Shown here piece after piece: positions 1 to 7,114 of a DNA stretch of 19,547 nucleotides (its first letter is position 1; each line of letters starts with the position of its first letter). A program made the translations under genes and the position numbers. Origin of the DNA: SZUA-359 sp039809125 (GTDB lineage: Bacteria; Patescibacteriota; Saccharimonadia; Saccharimonadales; Saccharimonadaceae). The notes beneath the pieces are model-generated. The model was not told the DNA's origin. It saw only the letters and a program-made list of their open reading frames with translations, and ran no database searches. The stretch is from NCBI GenBank assembly GCA_039809125.1, contig JBDHUM010000019.1, forward strand, positions 1-19,547. The letters run 5' to 3'.

Positions 1-41
1 GTGTACCATAATATAAGTCGGCTTGTCTAACTATTTTATTT

Positions 42-134
42 TGGCGGAGAGGATGAGATTCGAACTCACGGTACAAGTTGACCCCGTACACACGCTTTCC
101 AAGCGTGCGCCTTCAACCACTCGGCCACCTCTCC
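42..134 (-). tRNA. tRNA-Ser (anticodon GGA), CCA encoded
   Basis: Read on the minus strand, the acceptor stem GGAGAGG (128-134) pairs with CCTCTCC (46-52), followed by discriminator G and an encoded CCA (42-44). The anticodon stem ACGC/GCGT encloses the loop TTGGAAA, giving anticodon GGA, which reads serine UCC/UCU codons. A long variable arm and a GTTCGAATC T-loop fit a class II serine tRNA of about 93 nt. It lies divergent to the ABC transporter operon. Confidence 0.96.
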
Positions 135-144
135 CTGTTAATTA

Positions 145-150
145 ATTATA
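145..150 (-). promoter_or_regulatory. -10 element of the tRNA-Ser promoter
   Basis: The minus strand reads a perfect TATAAT about 10 nt before the mature 5' end of the tRNA, which suits a start just upstream of the tRNA. No convincing -35 box was seen at 17-18 bp. Confidence 0.55.
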
Positions 151-207
151 GCAACCTTGTGTTTTAGCATTGCCGTGAAAAATACATTACAAAAGTTGTG
201 CTTACGG

Positions 208-237
208 TTGCGGTATGTTAGTTTTGGTGGCTATAAT
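208..237 (+). promoter_or_regulatory. promoter of the ABC exporter operon (leaderless layout)
   Basis: TTGCGG (208-213), an 18-bp spacer and a perfect TATAAT (232-237). The -10 ends 7 nt before the ATG at 245, so transcription should start at or next to the start codon. No Shine-Dalgarno site is present, which fits a leaderless message. Confidence 0.6.
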
Positions 238-244
238 AAAATGA

Positions 245-1093
245 ATGCGTCAAAAAAAATCTCCTGTGATTGAACTGAGAGGCCTCGTTAAGAGGTACGG
301 AATTGGTGACGCGGAACATAATGCACTTGATCACGTGGATTTAACAGTCGAATCGGGTGAGTTTATTACCATTATGGGGCCAAGTGGATGTGGTAAAACA
401 ACACTCCTTAATATTTTGGCAATGCTCGACCGAGCCGATGATGGCCAATATTTGCTTGATGGCAACGACGTTGAAGAGTTTTCTGATAGTCGGCGGGCTA
501 CGGTGCGATCGAGGCAGGTTGGGATCGTATTTCAAAATTACAACTTGATTGACCGGATGACTGTTATCGAAAATGTTGCACTGCCACTTACGTATCATGG
601 GGTATCACGAGTAAAGCGTCTCGAAGCAGCCAGCGAAATTTTGAAATCGTTTCATTTGCAAGAGCGCGAGTATTACATGCCATGGCAGCTTTCAGGTGGT
701 CAGACCCAGCGCGTCGCAATTGCTCGAGCATTAGTGAATAAGCCATCGCTTATTTTGGCTGATGAACCGACTGGCAGTCTCGATAGTCGCTCAAGCCACG
801 TTATTATGGAAGAACTGGCCGAACTACACCGCAAGGGCAACACGATCATCATGGTAACGCACAACCCAAATCTGACCAGCTATGCTAGTCGAGTGATCAA
901 TATGCTTGATGGTCAGATCGCCAGCGATAAAAAAATCCGCATTTCTGGCTCATCTGAATCGTCAGTTATTCCGTTGAACGCCAAAATACCGGCCAAGCGC
1001 CCTCTTGGTGAGCCGACGAAGGTAGAAAAAGAGCCAAAAGAAGCTGTTAAAGATTCAAAAATACCAGCCAGACGGAGGAAGCGCAAAAAATGA
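245..1093 (+). CDS. ABC transporter ATP-binding protein, MacB/LolD type
   Basis: This is the ATPase subunit of a lipoprotein/macrolide-export type ABC system, acting on the cytoplasmic face with the permease encoded directly after it. All nucleotide-binding motifs are intact: Walker A GPSGCGKT (45-52), Q-loop glutamine 97, signature LSGGQTQRV (149-157), Walker B LILADE (169-174), D-loop SLD and switch histidine 206. The core ends near residue 230. A further tail of about 50 residues is rich in Lys, Arg and Pro and ends in a run of basic residues, which LolD/MacB ATPases normally lack. The stop codon overlaps the permease start (ATGA), implying translational coupling. The ATG at 245 was chosen because it sits 7 nt after TATAAT; the ATG at 241 is out of frame. 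The substrate cannot be read from the sequence. Confidence 0.93.
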   Translation: MRQKKSPVIELRGLVKRYGIGDAEHNALDHVDLTVESGEFITIMGPSGCGKTTLLNILAMLDRADDGQYLLDGNDVEEFSDSRRATVRSRQVGIVFQNYNLIDRMTVIENVALPLTYHGVSRVKRLEAASEILKSFHLQEREYYMPWQLSGGQTQRVAIARALVNKPSLILADEPTGSLDSRSSHVIMEELAELHRKGNTIIMVTHNPNLTSYASRVINMLDGQIASDKKIRISGSSESSVIPLNAKIPAKRPLGEPTKVEKEPKEAVKDSKIPARRRKRKK

Positions 1094-2325
1094 AACGTTT
1101 ACTCATTGCCGATCATCTATCGAGTGCCTTACACTCTTTGCGTAGCAATCGCATGCGCTCTTTTTTGACAACACTCGGTATTACAATTGGTATTGCCAGT
1201 GTTACGACAATTCTAACTTTGGCGGCGGGTCTGATTAACTCGCTGACGCATCAGGTCGAAGACATCGGTGGCAATATCGCAGTGATTCGCCCTGGTGTCA
1301 CTACTTCACAATCGCAGTTGCCATCTTTAAATCGACCAATATCTTCTTTGCAGTACAGTACCAGCACAATTGATGAAAATGATGTTACGAAAATACGTGC
1401 TCTGGCGCTAAACCTGCAGGTTGCACCAATCATGACAATTGAAGGCCGGATGACTTCTCATGGTGGAAACATCTCTGATGGAACTGTGGTAGCAACCACA
1501 CCTGAATTTAACGCCACTACACCACTGCCGCTGTCTGACGGCAGTCTGCTTGATAGTAAAACACCGCCGCAAGCGGCCGTAATAGGCTACCAAATGGCGC
1601 TCGATTTGTTCGGCACCGACAATCCCATTGGTCAAACGTTTCACCTTCGCAAACAGTCGTTTACGATTATTGGCGTGCTGAAAAAAACTAAAAATCCTGT
1701 CAACTATAACAACATAGACTTCGATAGGGCAATTATCATATCATTTGAGACTGGTAAGGCATTTCACGGTGGTCGTAGCCAAGTTCAGCAAATTAACGTA
1801 CGCGCCGCAGACAAAGATACGCTTGAACAAGTTGTACCAAAAATAGAACAACAATTAGAGGTGGCTCACGGTGAACGAGACTTCAGTGTAATTGCTGGTA
1901 AGGCTGTCACCGAACCAACCAATACGATTTTTAATACCATTGCAAACATCATGTCAGCAATTGCCGCAATTTCTCTGGTTGTTGGCGGTATTGGCATTAT
2001 GAATATCATGCTTGTTAGCGTTGCCGAGCGAACACGTGAGGTTGGGATTCGTAAAGCTGTTGGAGCTAGCAATTTCAACATTATCATGCAATTCTTGGTC
2101 GAGTCATTACTAATCAGCTTACTCGGTGGTATCATCGGAATTATACTTGGTGCACTACTCGCCTTTATTTTGGGCTATTTCCTCTACTTCCTGCCGGTAA
2201 TTACGTGGCAAACGATCGCCATTGGAGCTGGTCTTGCACTACTAGTTGGGGTGATTTTTGGACTCTATCCAGCGCTGCGTGCGGCGCGCAAAGATCCAAT
2301 CGATAGTTTACGCCAATATCGATAA
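1090..2325 (+). CDS. ABC transporter permease, MacB/FtsX family
   Basis: This is the membrane subunit of the exporter, 411 residues. It has the MacB topology: one N-terminal membrane helix (about 25-48), a large extracytoplasmic domain (about 50-280), then three C-terminal helices (about 287-309, 336-365 and 373-395). The FtsX-type signature AERTREVGIRKAVGA lies at 312-326 and the typical tail with DPIDSLR at 402-408. The start overlaps the stop of the ATPase by 4 nt, so the two form one operon. Family members export macrolides, peptides or lipoproteins, or transmit mechanical force. In a monoderm CPR cell without an outer membrane, peptide or antimicrobial export is a reasonable guess but not shown. 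The gene ends 3 nt before the convergent gene at 2329. Confidence 0.92.
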   Translation: MKRLLIADHLSSALHSLRSNRMRSFLTTLGITIGIASVTTILTLAAGLINSLTHQVEDIGGNIAVIRPGVTTSQSQLPSLNRPISSLQYSTSTIDENDVTKIRALALNLQVAPIMTIEGRMTSHGGNISDGTVVATTPEFNATTPLPLSDGSLLDSKTPPQAAVIGYQMALDLFGTDNPIGQTFHLRKQSFTIIGVLKKTKNPVNYNNIDFDRAIIISFETGKAFHGGRSQVQQINVRAADKDTLEQVVPKIEQQLEVAHGERDFSVIAGKAVTEPTNTIFNTIANIMSAIAAISLVVGGIGIMNIMLVSVAERTREVGIRKAVGASNFNIIMQFLVESLLISLLGGIIGIILGALLAFILGYFLYFLPVITWQTIAIGAGLALLVGVIFGLYPALRAARKDPIDSLRQYR

Positions 2326-2328
2326 CTA

Positions 2329-3357
2329 CTAATTGATTTCTTTAGCGTTTTGCAACTTAGTATGTATGTCGACTTCATCTGGTCGCACATTGTTAAGAAT
2401 TGCGACATAAAAAGCGGTAATTTCCCCAAGCATAATCCCGAAAAGGAGTTGGCGAATATGAAGTGAACCCTCAAGGTGGATAAGATTGCTAGTGGGTCGT
2501 TTGCCACTAAGAACCCGATTAACAGCTTGCGAGGTAGTCATACTTTCTTCGTCTAAGTCCGAAATAAAGTCAAAAATGCCGAAAGGTTTTTCAATCGGAT
2601 GTGACAACCAACCGGCTAGTTCCCACTGACCATCCGCGCTGTACGATGAGTTAAAGGCGGTATTCTTGGCTGTTTCATTCCAAGCCGATTTCCATAAACG
2701 TGCTAAGGCGTCGGTTGGCGAAGTGCTGCAAAAAATCGGTGTCTTACCGACCGCAAGTAGTGACAACTGCTTCGCATAATTTTCGTGCACAGGCACGCTC
2801 CAATGCCAACGGTCGATATGTTCTTTTAGCCAATTGCTCGATTCTCGCATGTCTTGGACCAATTTATTGTCCGTACATCCAAAATGAACTAGCAAGGTCG
2901 CCAATGCCATCAGGAGCCAGGTAATTTCCAGACGACGTGGTGATTGATTCTGGCGGACTACATAAACGACACCATCCGCCTTAACAGTCTCTAGGAGAGC
3001 ACTACTTAGTGGTGCGAGTACGGCAATCTGACATTGTCGCATGCGGGCTGCCTGGTAGAGCGTACGGTAGTCGTCCCTGCCGGCAATTATCACTAGAGTG
3101 TTTTGATCAGCATATGACGGTAGTTCACTGCTGCTATGTCTCACAATGGGTGTTGCCGCTCCAATAACCGCATACAGCAGATCAGCTGCAAGTAGTTCGT
3201 GGTTGCGGCCGACGATAACAACCGTATGAATCGAGCGCCCATCGTGTTCTGGTGCACCAACTTCAATCGCTTCTGCTAAGAGTTCGGTCGTATGGCACAC
3301 TGACTCAAAAACTCGATGCGGATCACGCTGTTTTAGCACGTTTCTATCATCTAACAC
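2329..3357 (-). CDS. degenerate SIS-domain protein related to bifunctional phosphoglucose/phosphomannose isomerase
   Basis: The 342-residue protein has the layout of the archaeal/bacterial PGI/PMI family. It has an N-terminal sugar-isomerase fold with the typical ELPSYADQNTLVII segment (about 78-91), and a C-terminal part where ETAKNTAF and ELAGW match the family's ENaKvpAf and HNEivGW blocks. Key residues look lost: the GGSAIGGD phosphate loop is replaced by GRNHELLAAD (50-59), the SGNTEE motif by GRDDYRT (93-99), and the HNE catalytic block by DGQWE. I therefore expect a non-catalytic or divergent protein. A longer open frame extends upstream to 3807, but it runs antisense through the next gene and the shared promoter. 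I chose the GTG at 3357, which follows a GGAGG Shine-Dalgarno site with 5-nt spacing. Confidence 0.6.
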   Translation of the reverse strand: MLDDRNVLKQRDPHRVFESVCHTTELLAEAIEVGAPEHDGRSIHTVVIVGRNHELLAADLLYAVIGAATPIVRHSSSELPSYADQNTLVIIAGRDDYRTLYQAARMRQCQIAVLAPLSSALLETVKADGVVYVVRQNQSPRRLEITWLLMALATLLVHFGCTDNKLVQDMRESSNWLKEHIDRWHWSVPVHENYAKQLSLLAVGKTPIFCSTSPTDALARLWKSAWNETAKNTAFNSSYSADGQWELAGWLSHPIEKPFGIFDFISDLDEESMTTSQAVNRVLSGKRPTSNLIHLEGSLHIRQLLFGIMLGEITAFYVAILNNVRPDEVDIHTKLQNAKEIN

Positions 3358-3376
3358 TTCACCCTCCGAAAGTCTA

Positions 3377-3407
3377 TTGCGTCGATTTTCTATAGGTAGT
3401 ATACTAC
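3377..3407. promoter_or_regulatory. bidirectional promoter with palindromic -10 core
   Basis: GTAGTATACTAC (3396-3407) is a perfect 12-bp palindrome that presents TATACT on both strands (plus 3400-3405, minus 3398-3403). On the plus strand TTGCGT (3377-3382) sits 17 bp upstream as a -35. On the minus strand a weaker TTATTG (complement of 3421-3426) sits at 17 bp. The two start codons (3357 minus, 3443 plus) lie at nearly equal distances, giving 5' leaders of roughly 30 nt, each with a Shine-Dalgarno site. Confidence 0.6.
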
Positions 3408-3442
3408 AGATAAGCATAATCAATAAAGACAATGAGGTGGGC

Positions 3443-3964
3443 ATGAACGATACAAAAGATACAAAAGATACAAAAGATCCGCAGACAATTAGCGATGACC
3501 AAGAGTTAGCGAAAGTATTAGCTGGTGTTACAAACTCTGATGATACCGCACAGACAGCCGGAGCGCCTGCTACTCCACCAATGCCGTCGACCCCTATGCC
3601 ATCGAACGGATTGCCATTGCCACCTAGTGATGACGCGACAACTCCCCCTATTGATGCCGTTTCACCAGCTTCTACTACGCCACCAACTCCCCCTCCACCT
3701 GTGAGTGCCCCAGGTGATGATCTTGCTTCAATCAAGCAAGAAGCTATCGGCGAGCTTCGTCCATTGGTTGACAAACTAGAAGTTGGCCCAGAAGAAAAGT
3801 TCGACACCTATTTGCTGTTAATTCGTTCGACTGACGACCGCGCTCTAATCGGTCCAGCTCACAGCGCCGCCCAGGCAATTACCGACGAAACACGCCGCGC
3901 TCAGGCCTTACTCGACATAATTAAAGAGATTGACTTCCTAAGCCAAAGCCCTAGCGGAAACTAA
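3443..3964 (+). CDS. conserved-looking proline-rich protein of unknown function
   Basis: I do not recognise a named family. The 173-residue protein begins with a short KDT tandem (KDTKDTKD), continues with a low-complexity Pro/Thr/Ser/Ala linker (about 38-95) and ends in a compact, predicted helical domain (about 98-165) rich in Glu, Leu and Arg, with segments such as EEKFDTYLLLIRS and RRAQALLDIIKEI. The architecture suggests a flexible tether holding a small helical domain. There is no signal peptide or membrane segment. The ATG at 3443 follows GAGGTGG; the frame is open further upstream, but that part overlaps the promoter. It is divergent from the isomerase-like gene. Its last 4 nt overlap the stop of the convergent gene at 3961. 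Confidence 0.8.
   Translation: MNDTKDTKDTKDPQTISDDQELAKVLAGVTNSDDTAQTAGAPATPPMPSTPMPSNGLPLPPSDDATTPPIDAVSPASTTPPTPPPPVSAPGDDLASIKQEAIGELRPLVDKLEVGPEEKFDTYLLLIRSTDDRALIGPAHSAAQAITDETRRAQALLDIIKEIDFLSQSPSGN
3449..3478 (+). repeat. 9-bp tandem repeat (3.3 copies) inside the proline-rich gene
   Basis: Three exact copies of GATACAAAA followed by GAT encode the Asp-Thr-Lys repeat at the N-terminus. The unit is a multiple of three, so copy-number changes would keep the frame. Confidence 0.9.
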
Positions 3965-4608
3965 TTTTCACCAGGTGTGAATGTGTACTGTACACCAGGT
4001 AAGTACTGTGACTTATTTGCAGCAGCAAGCAAAGCACTGACATTTGCCAATGCTTTATTGAGACGTTTACTTTTATCGTCGGACTCATTACGAGCAGACT
4101 CGCGTAATTTTTTTTGAAGACCAGACGATTGGTTGATCTTATTATTGCCAATCAGTATACGCACGTCATTGATGTTGGTACTTAGGAGAGTGGCCATAAA
4201 CTCAGCGTTGATTGCTAAATTAGCATGAGCGTCCGCTTGAACAAGTAGAGCATTTCTCGCCTTTTCAATAGTATCAAGTGCATCTGTTTTTTTTGTCTGT
4301 AGGCACTCAATAATTTTCGCCCTTCCCATGGTTGTTGCTAAAAGGTATAGCAATGCTATCTCTTGAGAACGTAAACTATCGCTTGAGTTGTTCAAAAACG
4401 CTTTTGTTACTAATCCGACACAAATTTGCGCTTGTTCGGTATAGAGCCTACCGTCACCTACCGTTATTTCAAGCTCTCTCACACTGTCAGCAAAGAGTCC
4501 CAGATAGAACTCCGTTCGGATCTCTTTCTCAATCTGGTACGTTTCATCGAGCTGTCTATTACCGGCATGTGTATCATCATTATCATCGGGTGCAGGAAAT
4601 GTCTCCAT
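3961..4608 (-). CDS. hypothetical helical protein
   Basis: This 215-residue protein has no family I can name. It starts with an acidic, polar stretch (about 1-25) and is otherwise rich in Ala, Leu, Lys and Glu with predicted long helices. The segment around 85-180 could form a helical bundle or coiled coil. The C-terminus is aromatic and Pro-containing. No signal peptide or membrane helix is visible. The ATG at 4608 is preceded by GGAGTT with about 7-nt spacing, which supports the start. It is divergent from the PP2C phosphatase, so co-regulation is possible, and it could be the phosphatase's partner or substrate; this is inference from position only. Confidence 0.75.
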   Translation of the reverse strand: METFPAPDDNDDTHAGNRQLDETYQIEKEIRTEFYLGLFADSVRELEITVGDGRLYTEQAQICVGLVTKAFLNNSSDSLRSQEIALLYLLATTMGRAKIIECLQTKKTDALDTIEKARNALLVQADAHANLAINAEFMATLLSTNINDVRILIGNNKINQSSGLQKKLRESARNESDDKSKRLNKALANVSALLAAANKSQYLPGVQYTFTPGEN

Positions 4609-4628
4609 TGATTAACTCCGTCATATAA

Positions 4629-4634
4629 ATTATA
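4629..4634 (-). promoter_or_regulatory. probable -10 of the 215-aa hypothetical gene
   Basis: The minus strand carries TATAAT 20 nt before the ATG at 4608, leaving a short leader that contains the GGAG site. A TTGACA lies immediately upstream but at only 3 nt spacing, so it cannot serve as the -35 for this box. Confidence 0.4.
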
Positions 4635-4654
4635 TTTTGTCAACCTTAAACTAA

Positions 4655-4683
4655 TTGATTTATTATCCGAAATATGCTAAAAT
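4655..4683 (+). promoter_or_regulatory. promoter of the PP2C phosphatase gene
   Basis: TTGATT (4655-4660), a 17-bp spacer and an extended -10, TGC-TAAAAT (4675-4683). The -10 ends 7 nt before the TTG at 4691. Because the promoter covers the alternative TTG at 4655, that upstream start is unlikely. Confidence 0.6.
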
Positions 4684-4690
4684 AAGACTA

Positions 4691-5548
4691 TTGACATCTA
4701 AAACAAAAAAACCAGAGCTTCCATTTGGCCAACACTCGGTCATTGGTTCACGACCAGAACAGCAAGATGCGATGCAATGGATGCCAGAAGATTCAGCTGG
4801 TATTATGCTTGATGGACACGGTGAGTACGGTGCAGTGGCGGTCGCCCGAGCGATTGAGTTTTTCAAAAACCACCCCTGTGATGCTCGCGACATCGCAGCA
4901 CTTGAAAGATACTTTGCGCTACTACACGCACACCTACTAGATCAAGAAGCGAATCCAGAAGGGGGCGGAACAACAGCCACAATAGCAAGAGTGACGCAAC
5001 GATCAAGTGTATACGACATTATCAGCGGGAATGTTGGCGACTCCCACGCGGTACTGATTGGTCCAAAAAGCTCTCGCCTGCTTACTACCGATCATTCAGC
5101 TACAAATTTTGACGAAGTACAGCGTCTTGAAAATGAAGATGTCGAAACACTGTATAGTGGCAGCTATTTTGACGCAACACCGTCGGTCTCAAGTCGACTA
5201 TCGCGTATGGTTGGTGATCGTAGGTTTCGAGATGATGCGACAGATTATCATGAACAAAATAGCGAGGAACTGTTTTTATCAGTACCAGACACGTCAAGGG
5301 TTAAAACTCAAGGCAATGCCGTACTAGCAATGTTTGCCGATGGTGTATTTAGATATGATCCAGACATTGAAATCGATCACCACCCGGTAGTACGTCGTGC
5401 GCGGGAGTTGATGGTAGTGCATCAAACTATAACACGCCAAAATATGGGAGAACTCGCACGTAAACTTGTTGAAGATTTCGCATCTGACGACAATTCTAGT
5501 GCGCTGATCATCGGATTACCAAAAAAACGTTCCGTTACAGTAAATTAG
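4691..5548 (+). CDS. PP2C-type (PPM) protein phosphatase
   Basis: This is a metal-dependent serine/threonine phosphatase of the PPM family, about 285 residues, expected to be cytosolic. Counting from the TTG at 4691, the conserved blocks appear in order: RPEQQDA (21-27), DGHGEYG (41-47, metal-binding Asp and Gly), GGTTA (92-96), GNVGDSHA (113-120), DH (134-135), ADG (216-218) and DDN (266-268). The metal-ligand aspartates are therefore all present. No membrane or sensor domain is attached. No ATG occurs before the first motif, so the start must be a TTG. I prefer 4691, which coincides with the predicted transcription start (leaderless), over 4655, which lies inside the promoter. No kinase partner is visible in the window. 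Confidence 0.88.
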   Translation: MTSKTKKPELPFGQHSVIGSRPEQQDAMQWMPEDSAGIMLDGHGEYGAVAVARAIEFFKNHPCDARDIAALERYFALLHAHLLDQEANPEGGGTTATIARVTQRSSVYDIISGNVGDSHAVLIGPKSSRLLTTDHSATNFDEVQRLENEDVETLYSGSYFDATPSVSSRLSRMVGDRRFRDDATDYHEQNSEELFLSVPDTSRVKTQGNAVLAMFADGVFRYDPDIEIDHHPVVRRARELMVVHQTITRQNMGELARKLVEDFASDDNSSALIIGLPKKRSVTVN

Positions 5549-5617
5549 AGGGTTTAACGTTTATTGATGTTCTTACCAATAACCGTGCGATAAATATAGC
5601 CTATGAACAGCACTCTA

Positions 5618-6121
5618 TTAGTTCGTCCAGCTCCAAGATGGTGACCAAGTGGACGTCCCACTGTTGTAGCCCTGTAGTCTAAAATTATTGGTCGAGTCTG
5701 TCCAGTCTCGGCTTATGGCTGCTGCCGTAGACGAAGCGCTTATTGCCGATCCTGTCGTGACTACACCCGTTTTTAAAATATACCCCTTTCCAGATTTTGA
5801 TCGAAGTCCGATAGCATAACTATCCTCGTTTCGGGCAGCTATATAGTAAATGTTGTTTAAACTAGCATCATATGATGACTTACTGAATTTAAACTCAGGG
5901 AACTCCACTAAGCTTTGTGGGTAATGTCCAAGATCAACTTTAACAAGCTCGAGCTTTTTTGTAATGGTAGCCATATCTGATTCGACGATACTGTCACTGG
6001 CGCGGTTTTGTATTCCATTGTAAGCAACTATCGAAACTGCAGCTAATATTGCGATAACAACAATTACTATGAGGAGTTCAACAATTGTGAACCCGCTTAT
6101 GGCTCTTCTCGTACTGTTATT
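5618..6121 (-). CDS. type IV prepilin-like protein; canonical start codon missing
   Basis: The minus frame encodes a class III signal: Arg-Arg-Ala-Ile-Ser-Gly, then FTIVELL with Glu at mature position 5, then a hydrophobic helix and the AYNGIQNRA segment typical of pilins. A soluble domain with YAIGLRSKSGKGY and a Ser/Thr/Trp-rich tail follows, giving a mature protein of about 157 residues. The prepilin peptidase site would be Gly/Phe at 6092/6091. The frame is open only back to a TAA at 6122-6124, and no ATG, GTG or TTG lies between this stop and the signal. A one-base loss in an original AAAATGAAC (now AAAATAAC, around 6116-6123) would explain this, so it may be a young pseudogene, a sequencing error or a gene with a non-canonical start. 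An ATG at 5974 would remove the whole signal and helix. Confidence 0.8.
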   Translation of the reverse strand, partial: NNSTRRAISGFTIVELLIVIVVIAILAAVSIVAYNGIQNRASDSIVESDMATITKKLELVKVDLGHYPQSLVEFPEFKFSKSSYDASLNNIYYIAARNEDSYAIGLRSKSGKGYILKTGVVTTGSAISASSTAAAISRDWTDSTNNFRLQGYNSGTSTWSPSWSWTN

Positions 6122-6133
6122 TTACCTTGAGCT

Positions 6134-6139
6134 ATTATA
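6134..6139 (-). promoter_or_regulatory. -10 element of the prepilin gene
   Basis: The minus strand has a perfect TATAAT ending 12 nt before base 6121, where the open frame begins. TTCTTC lies 17 bp upstream as a poor -35. The promoter is intact although the start codon is not. Confidence 0.5.
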
Positions 6140-6204
6140 TGTAGCAACAGGTACTGGAAGAACTACGATTCGCAGCGATTAATTATCGGCTAGATGGGGT
6201 AATT

Positions 6205-6222
6205 TTACATCATGCCCATGCC
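6205..6222 (-). repeat. 18-bp copy of the groEL 3' end (att-like direct repeat, distal copy)
   Basis: On the minus strand this reads GGCATGGGCATGATGTAA, identical to the last 18 nt of groEL including its stop codon (9277-9294). It has the same orientation as the groEL copy. An in-frame TAG precedes it, so it belongs to no open frame. The two copies bracket 3054 bp that carry four genes. Confidence 0.85.
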
Positions 6223-6262
6223 CTACTCAATATTACGAAAGAAATTAATCACAACAATAAGA

Positions 6263-7000
6263 CTATGAGTATGTATGCCACGCAGAGTCGAACAACCGAC
6301 GTTGCATATCCGCGAAGTGCTCATTATCAATAATGATGCCACTGGTTTGATTGGTTTCATTTAGCATGATCAGTGCAACTTTCTTTCCGTAGATGAGGGT
6401 GTAACATCCTGTATCGTATGGCACACTACCAAAAAAACGAGACTCAGCATAATCAGCTTTTTCACTGATTGTGTTTCCTTGGCGCAGCACTCGAACTTGT
6501 AGACGTTGGCGTACTCGCTCAGCTGTGAAGTGAGGAAAGTTGTTATAAAGGTATGTGTTCACTTTTGGCGACGAGATAACGCGGTAATCAAGTATGTTGC
6601 TGCGACGACAGGTTTTGAGCACATCGCGGAGTATTGCTGCCAAACCTTCGTCATCCTGGTAAAACGATGCGAAATGGAATAAGGCAGGATCATTCGCATG
6701 CGCTCTAAGAGACTGCACGTAATCATTTATATTAGAATCAGCAATGCGCAGTTCATGGCACCGCTCGGCAATTATCTCGTGCAAAATCTCTGGGTCTTTT
6801 GCGCGGTAAGTAGTACGTTTACCTATCGTAATTTCTGTCACGAGGCCAGCTGTACGCAGAGCTTTTATCGACTCATATACGCTACCTCTGTTTATGCCTG
6901 TATGTTCTGCCGTATGTCGAATTGATGATCCAGGTTGTTGAATCAGAGCTTCGTAAATTCGTTTGTCACGTATAGAAAGACCAATAAGAGTAAAATCCAT
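6263..7000 (-). CDS. TrmB-family transcriptional regulator
   Basis: The 245-residue protein has an N-terminal winged helix-turn-helix (about 5-65) of the TrmB/sugar-specific type: GLSIRDKRIYEALIQ, then GINRGSVYESIKALRTAGLV as the recognition helix region, then the wing GKRTTYRA. A linker helix (about 70-100) follows, then a C-terminal PLD-like ligand/effector domain (about 105-240), as in short bacterial and archaeal TrmB-like proteins. TrmB proteins bind sugars or other small ligands and repress or activate nearby operons. It is divergent from the acetyltransferase/kinase/HAD operon at 7115-9164, which is its most likely target. The ATG at 7000 lies 6 nt after the -10 and has no Shine-Dalgarno site. 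Confidence 0.85.
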   Translation of the reverse strand: MDFTLIGLSIRDKRIYEALIQQPGSSIRHTAEHTGINRGSVYESIKALRTAGLVTEITIGKRTTYRAKDPEILHEIIAERCHELRIADSNINDYVQSLRAHANDPALFHFASFYQDDEGLAAILRDVLKTCRRSNILDYRVISSPKVNTYLYNNFPHFTAERVRQRLQVRVLRQGNTISEKADYAESRFFGSVPYDTGCYTLIYGKKVALIMLNETNQTSGIIIDNEHFADMQRRLFDSAWHTYS

Positions 7001-7006
7001 AAGTAT

Positions 7007-7034
7007 AAGATATCACAATCCACATAATTGTCAT
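7007..7034 (-). promoter_or_regulatory. promoter of the TrmB-type regulator (leaderless layout)
   Basis: Minus strand: ATGACA (complement of 7029-7034), a 16-bp spacer and TATCTT (complement of 7007-7012). The -10 ends 6 nt before the ATG, so the message should start at the start codon. Confidence 0.45.
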
Positions 7035-7068
7035 AAAAAATCAGCCGTTTAATATAGCAAATAACTGC

Positions 7069-7098
7069 TTGCTCATACATACTACGCCATACTATAAA
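7069..7098 (+). promoter_or_regulatory. promoter of the GNAT/kinase/HAD operon
   Basis: TTGCTC (7069-7074), an 18-bp spacer and TATAAA (7093-7098). It faces away from the regulator promoter 35 bp to the left. The short leader contains AAGGAG (7104-7109) at a good distance from the ATG at 7115. Confidence 0.45.
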
Positions 7099-7114
7099 AC
7101 AGCAAGGAGCAATT

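Noticed and set aside
3358..3807. N-terminal extension of the isomerase-like frame to 3807
   Set aside because: It is antisense to the proline-rich gene (Gly/Ser/Val low complexity mirrors Pro/Thr codons) and crosses the shared promoter; the GTG at 3357 has a Shine-Dalgarno site.
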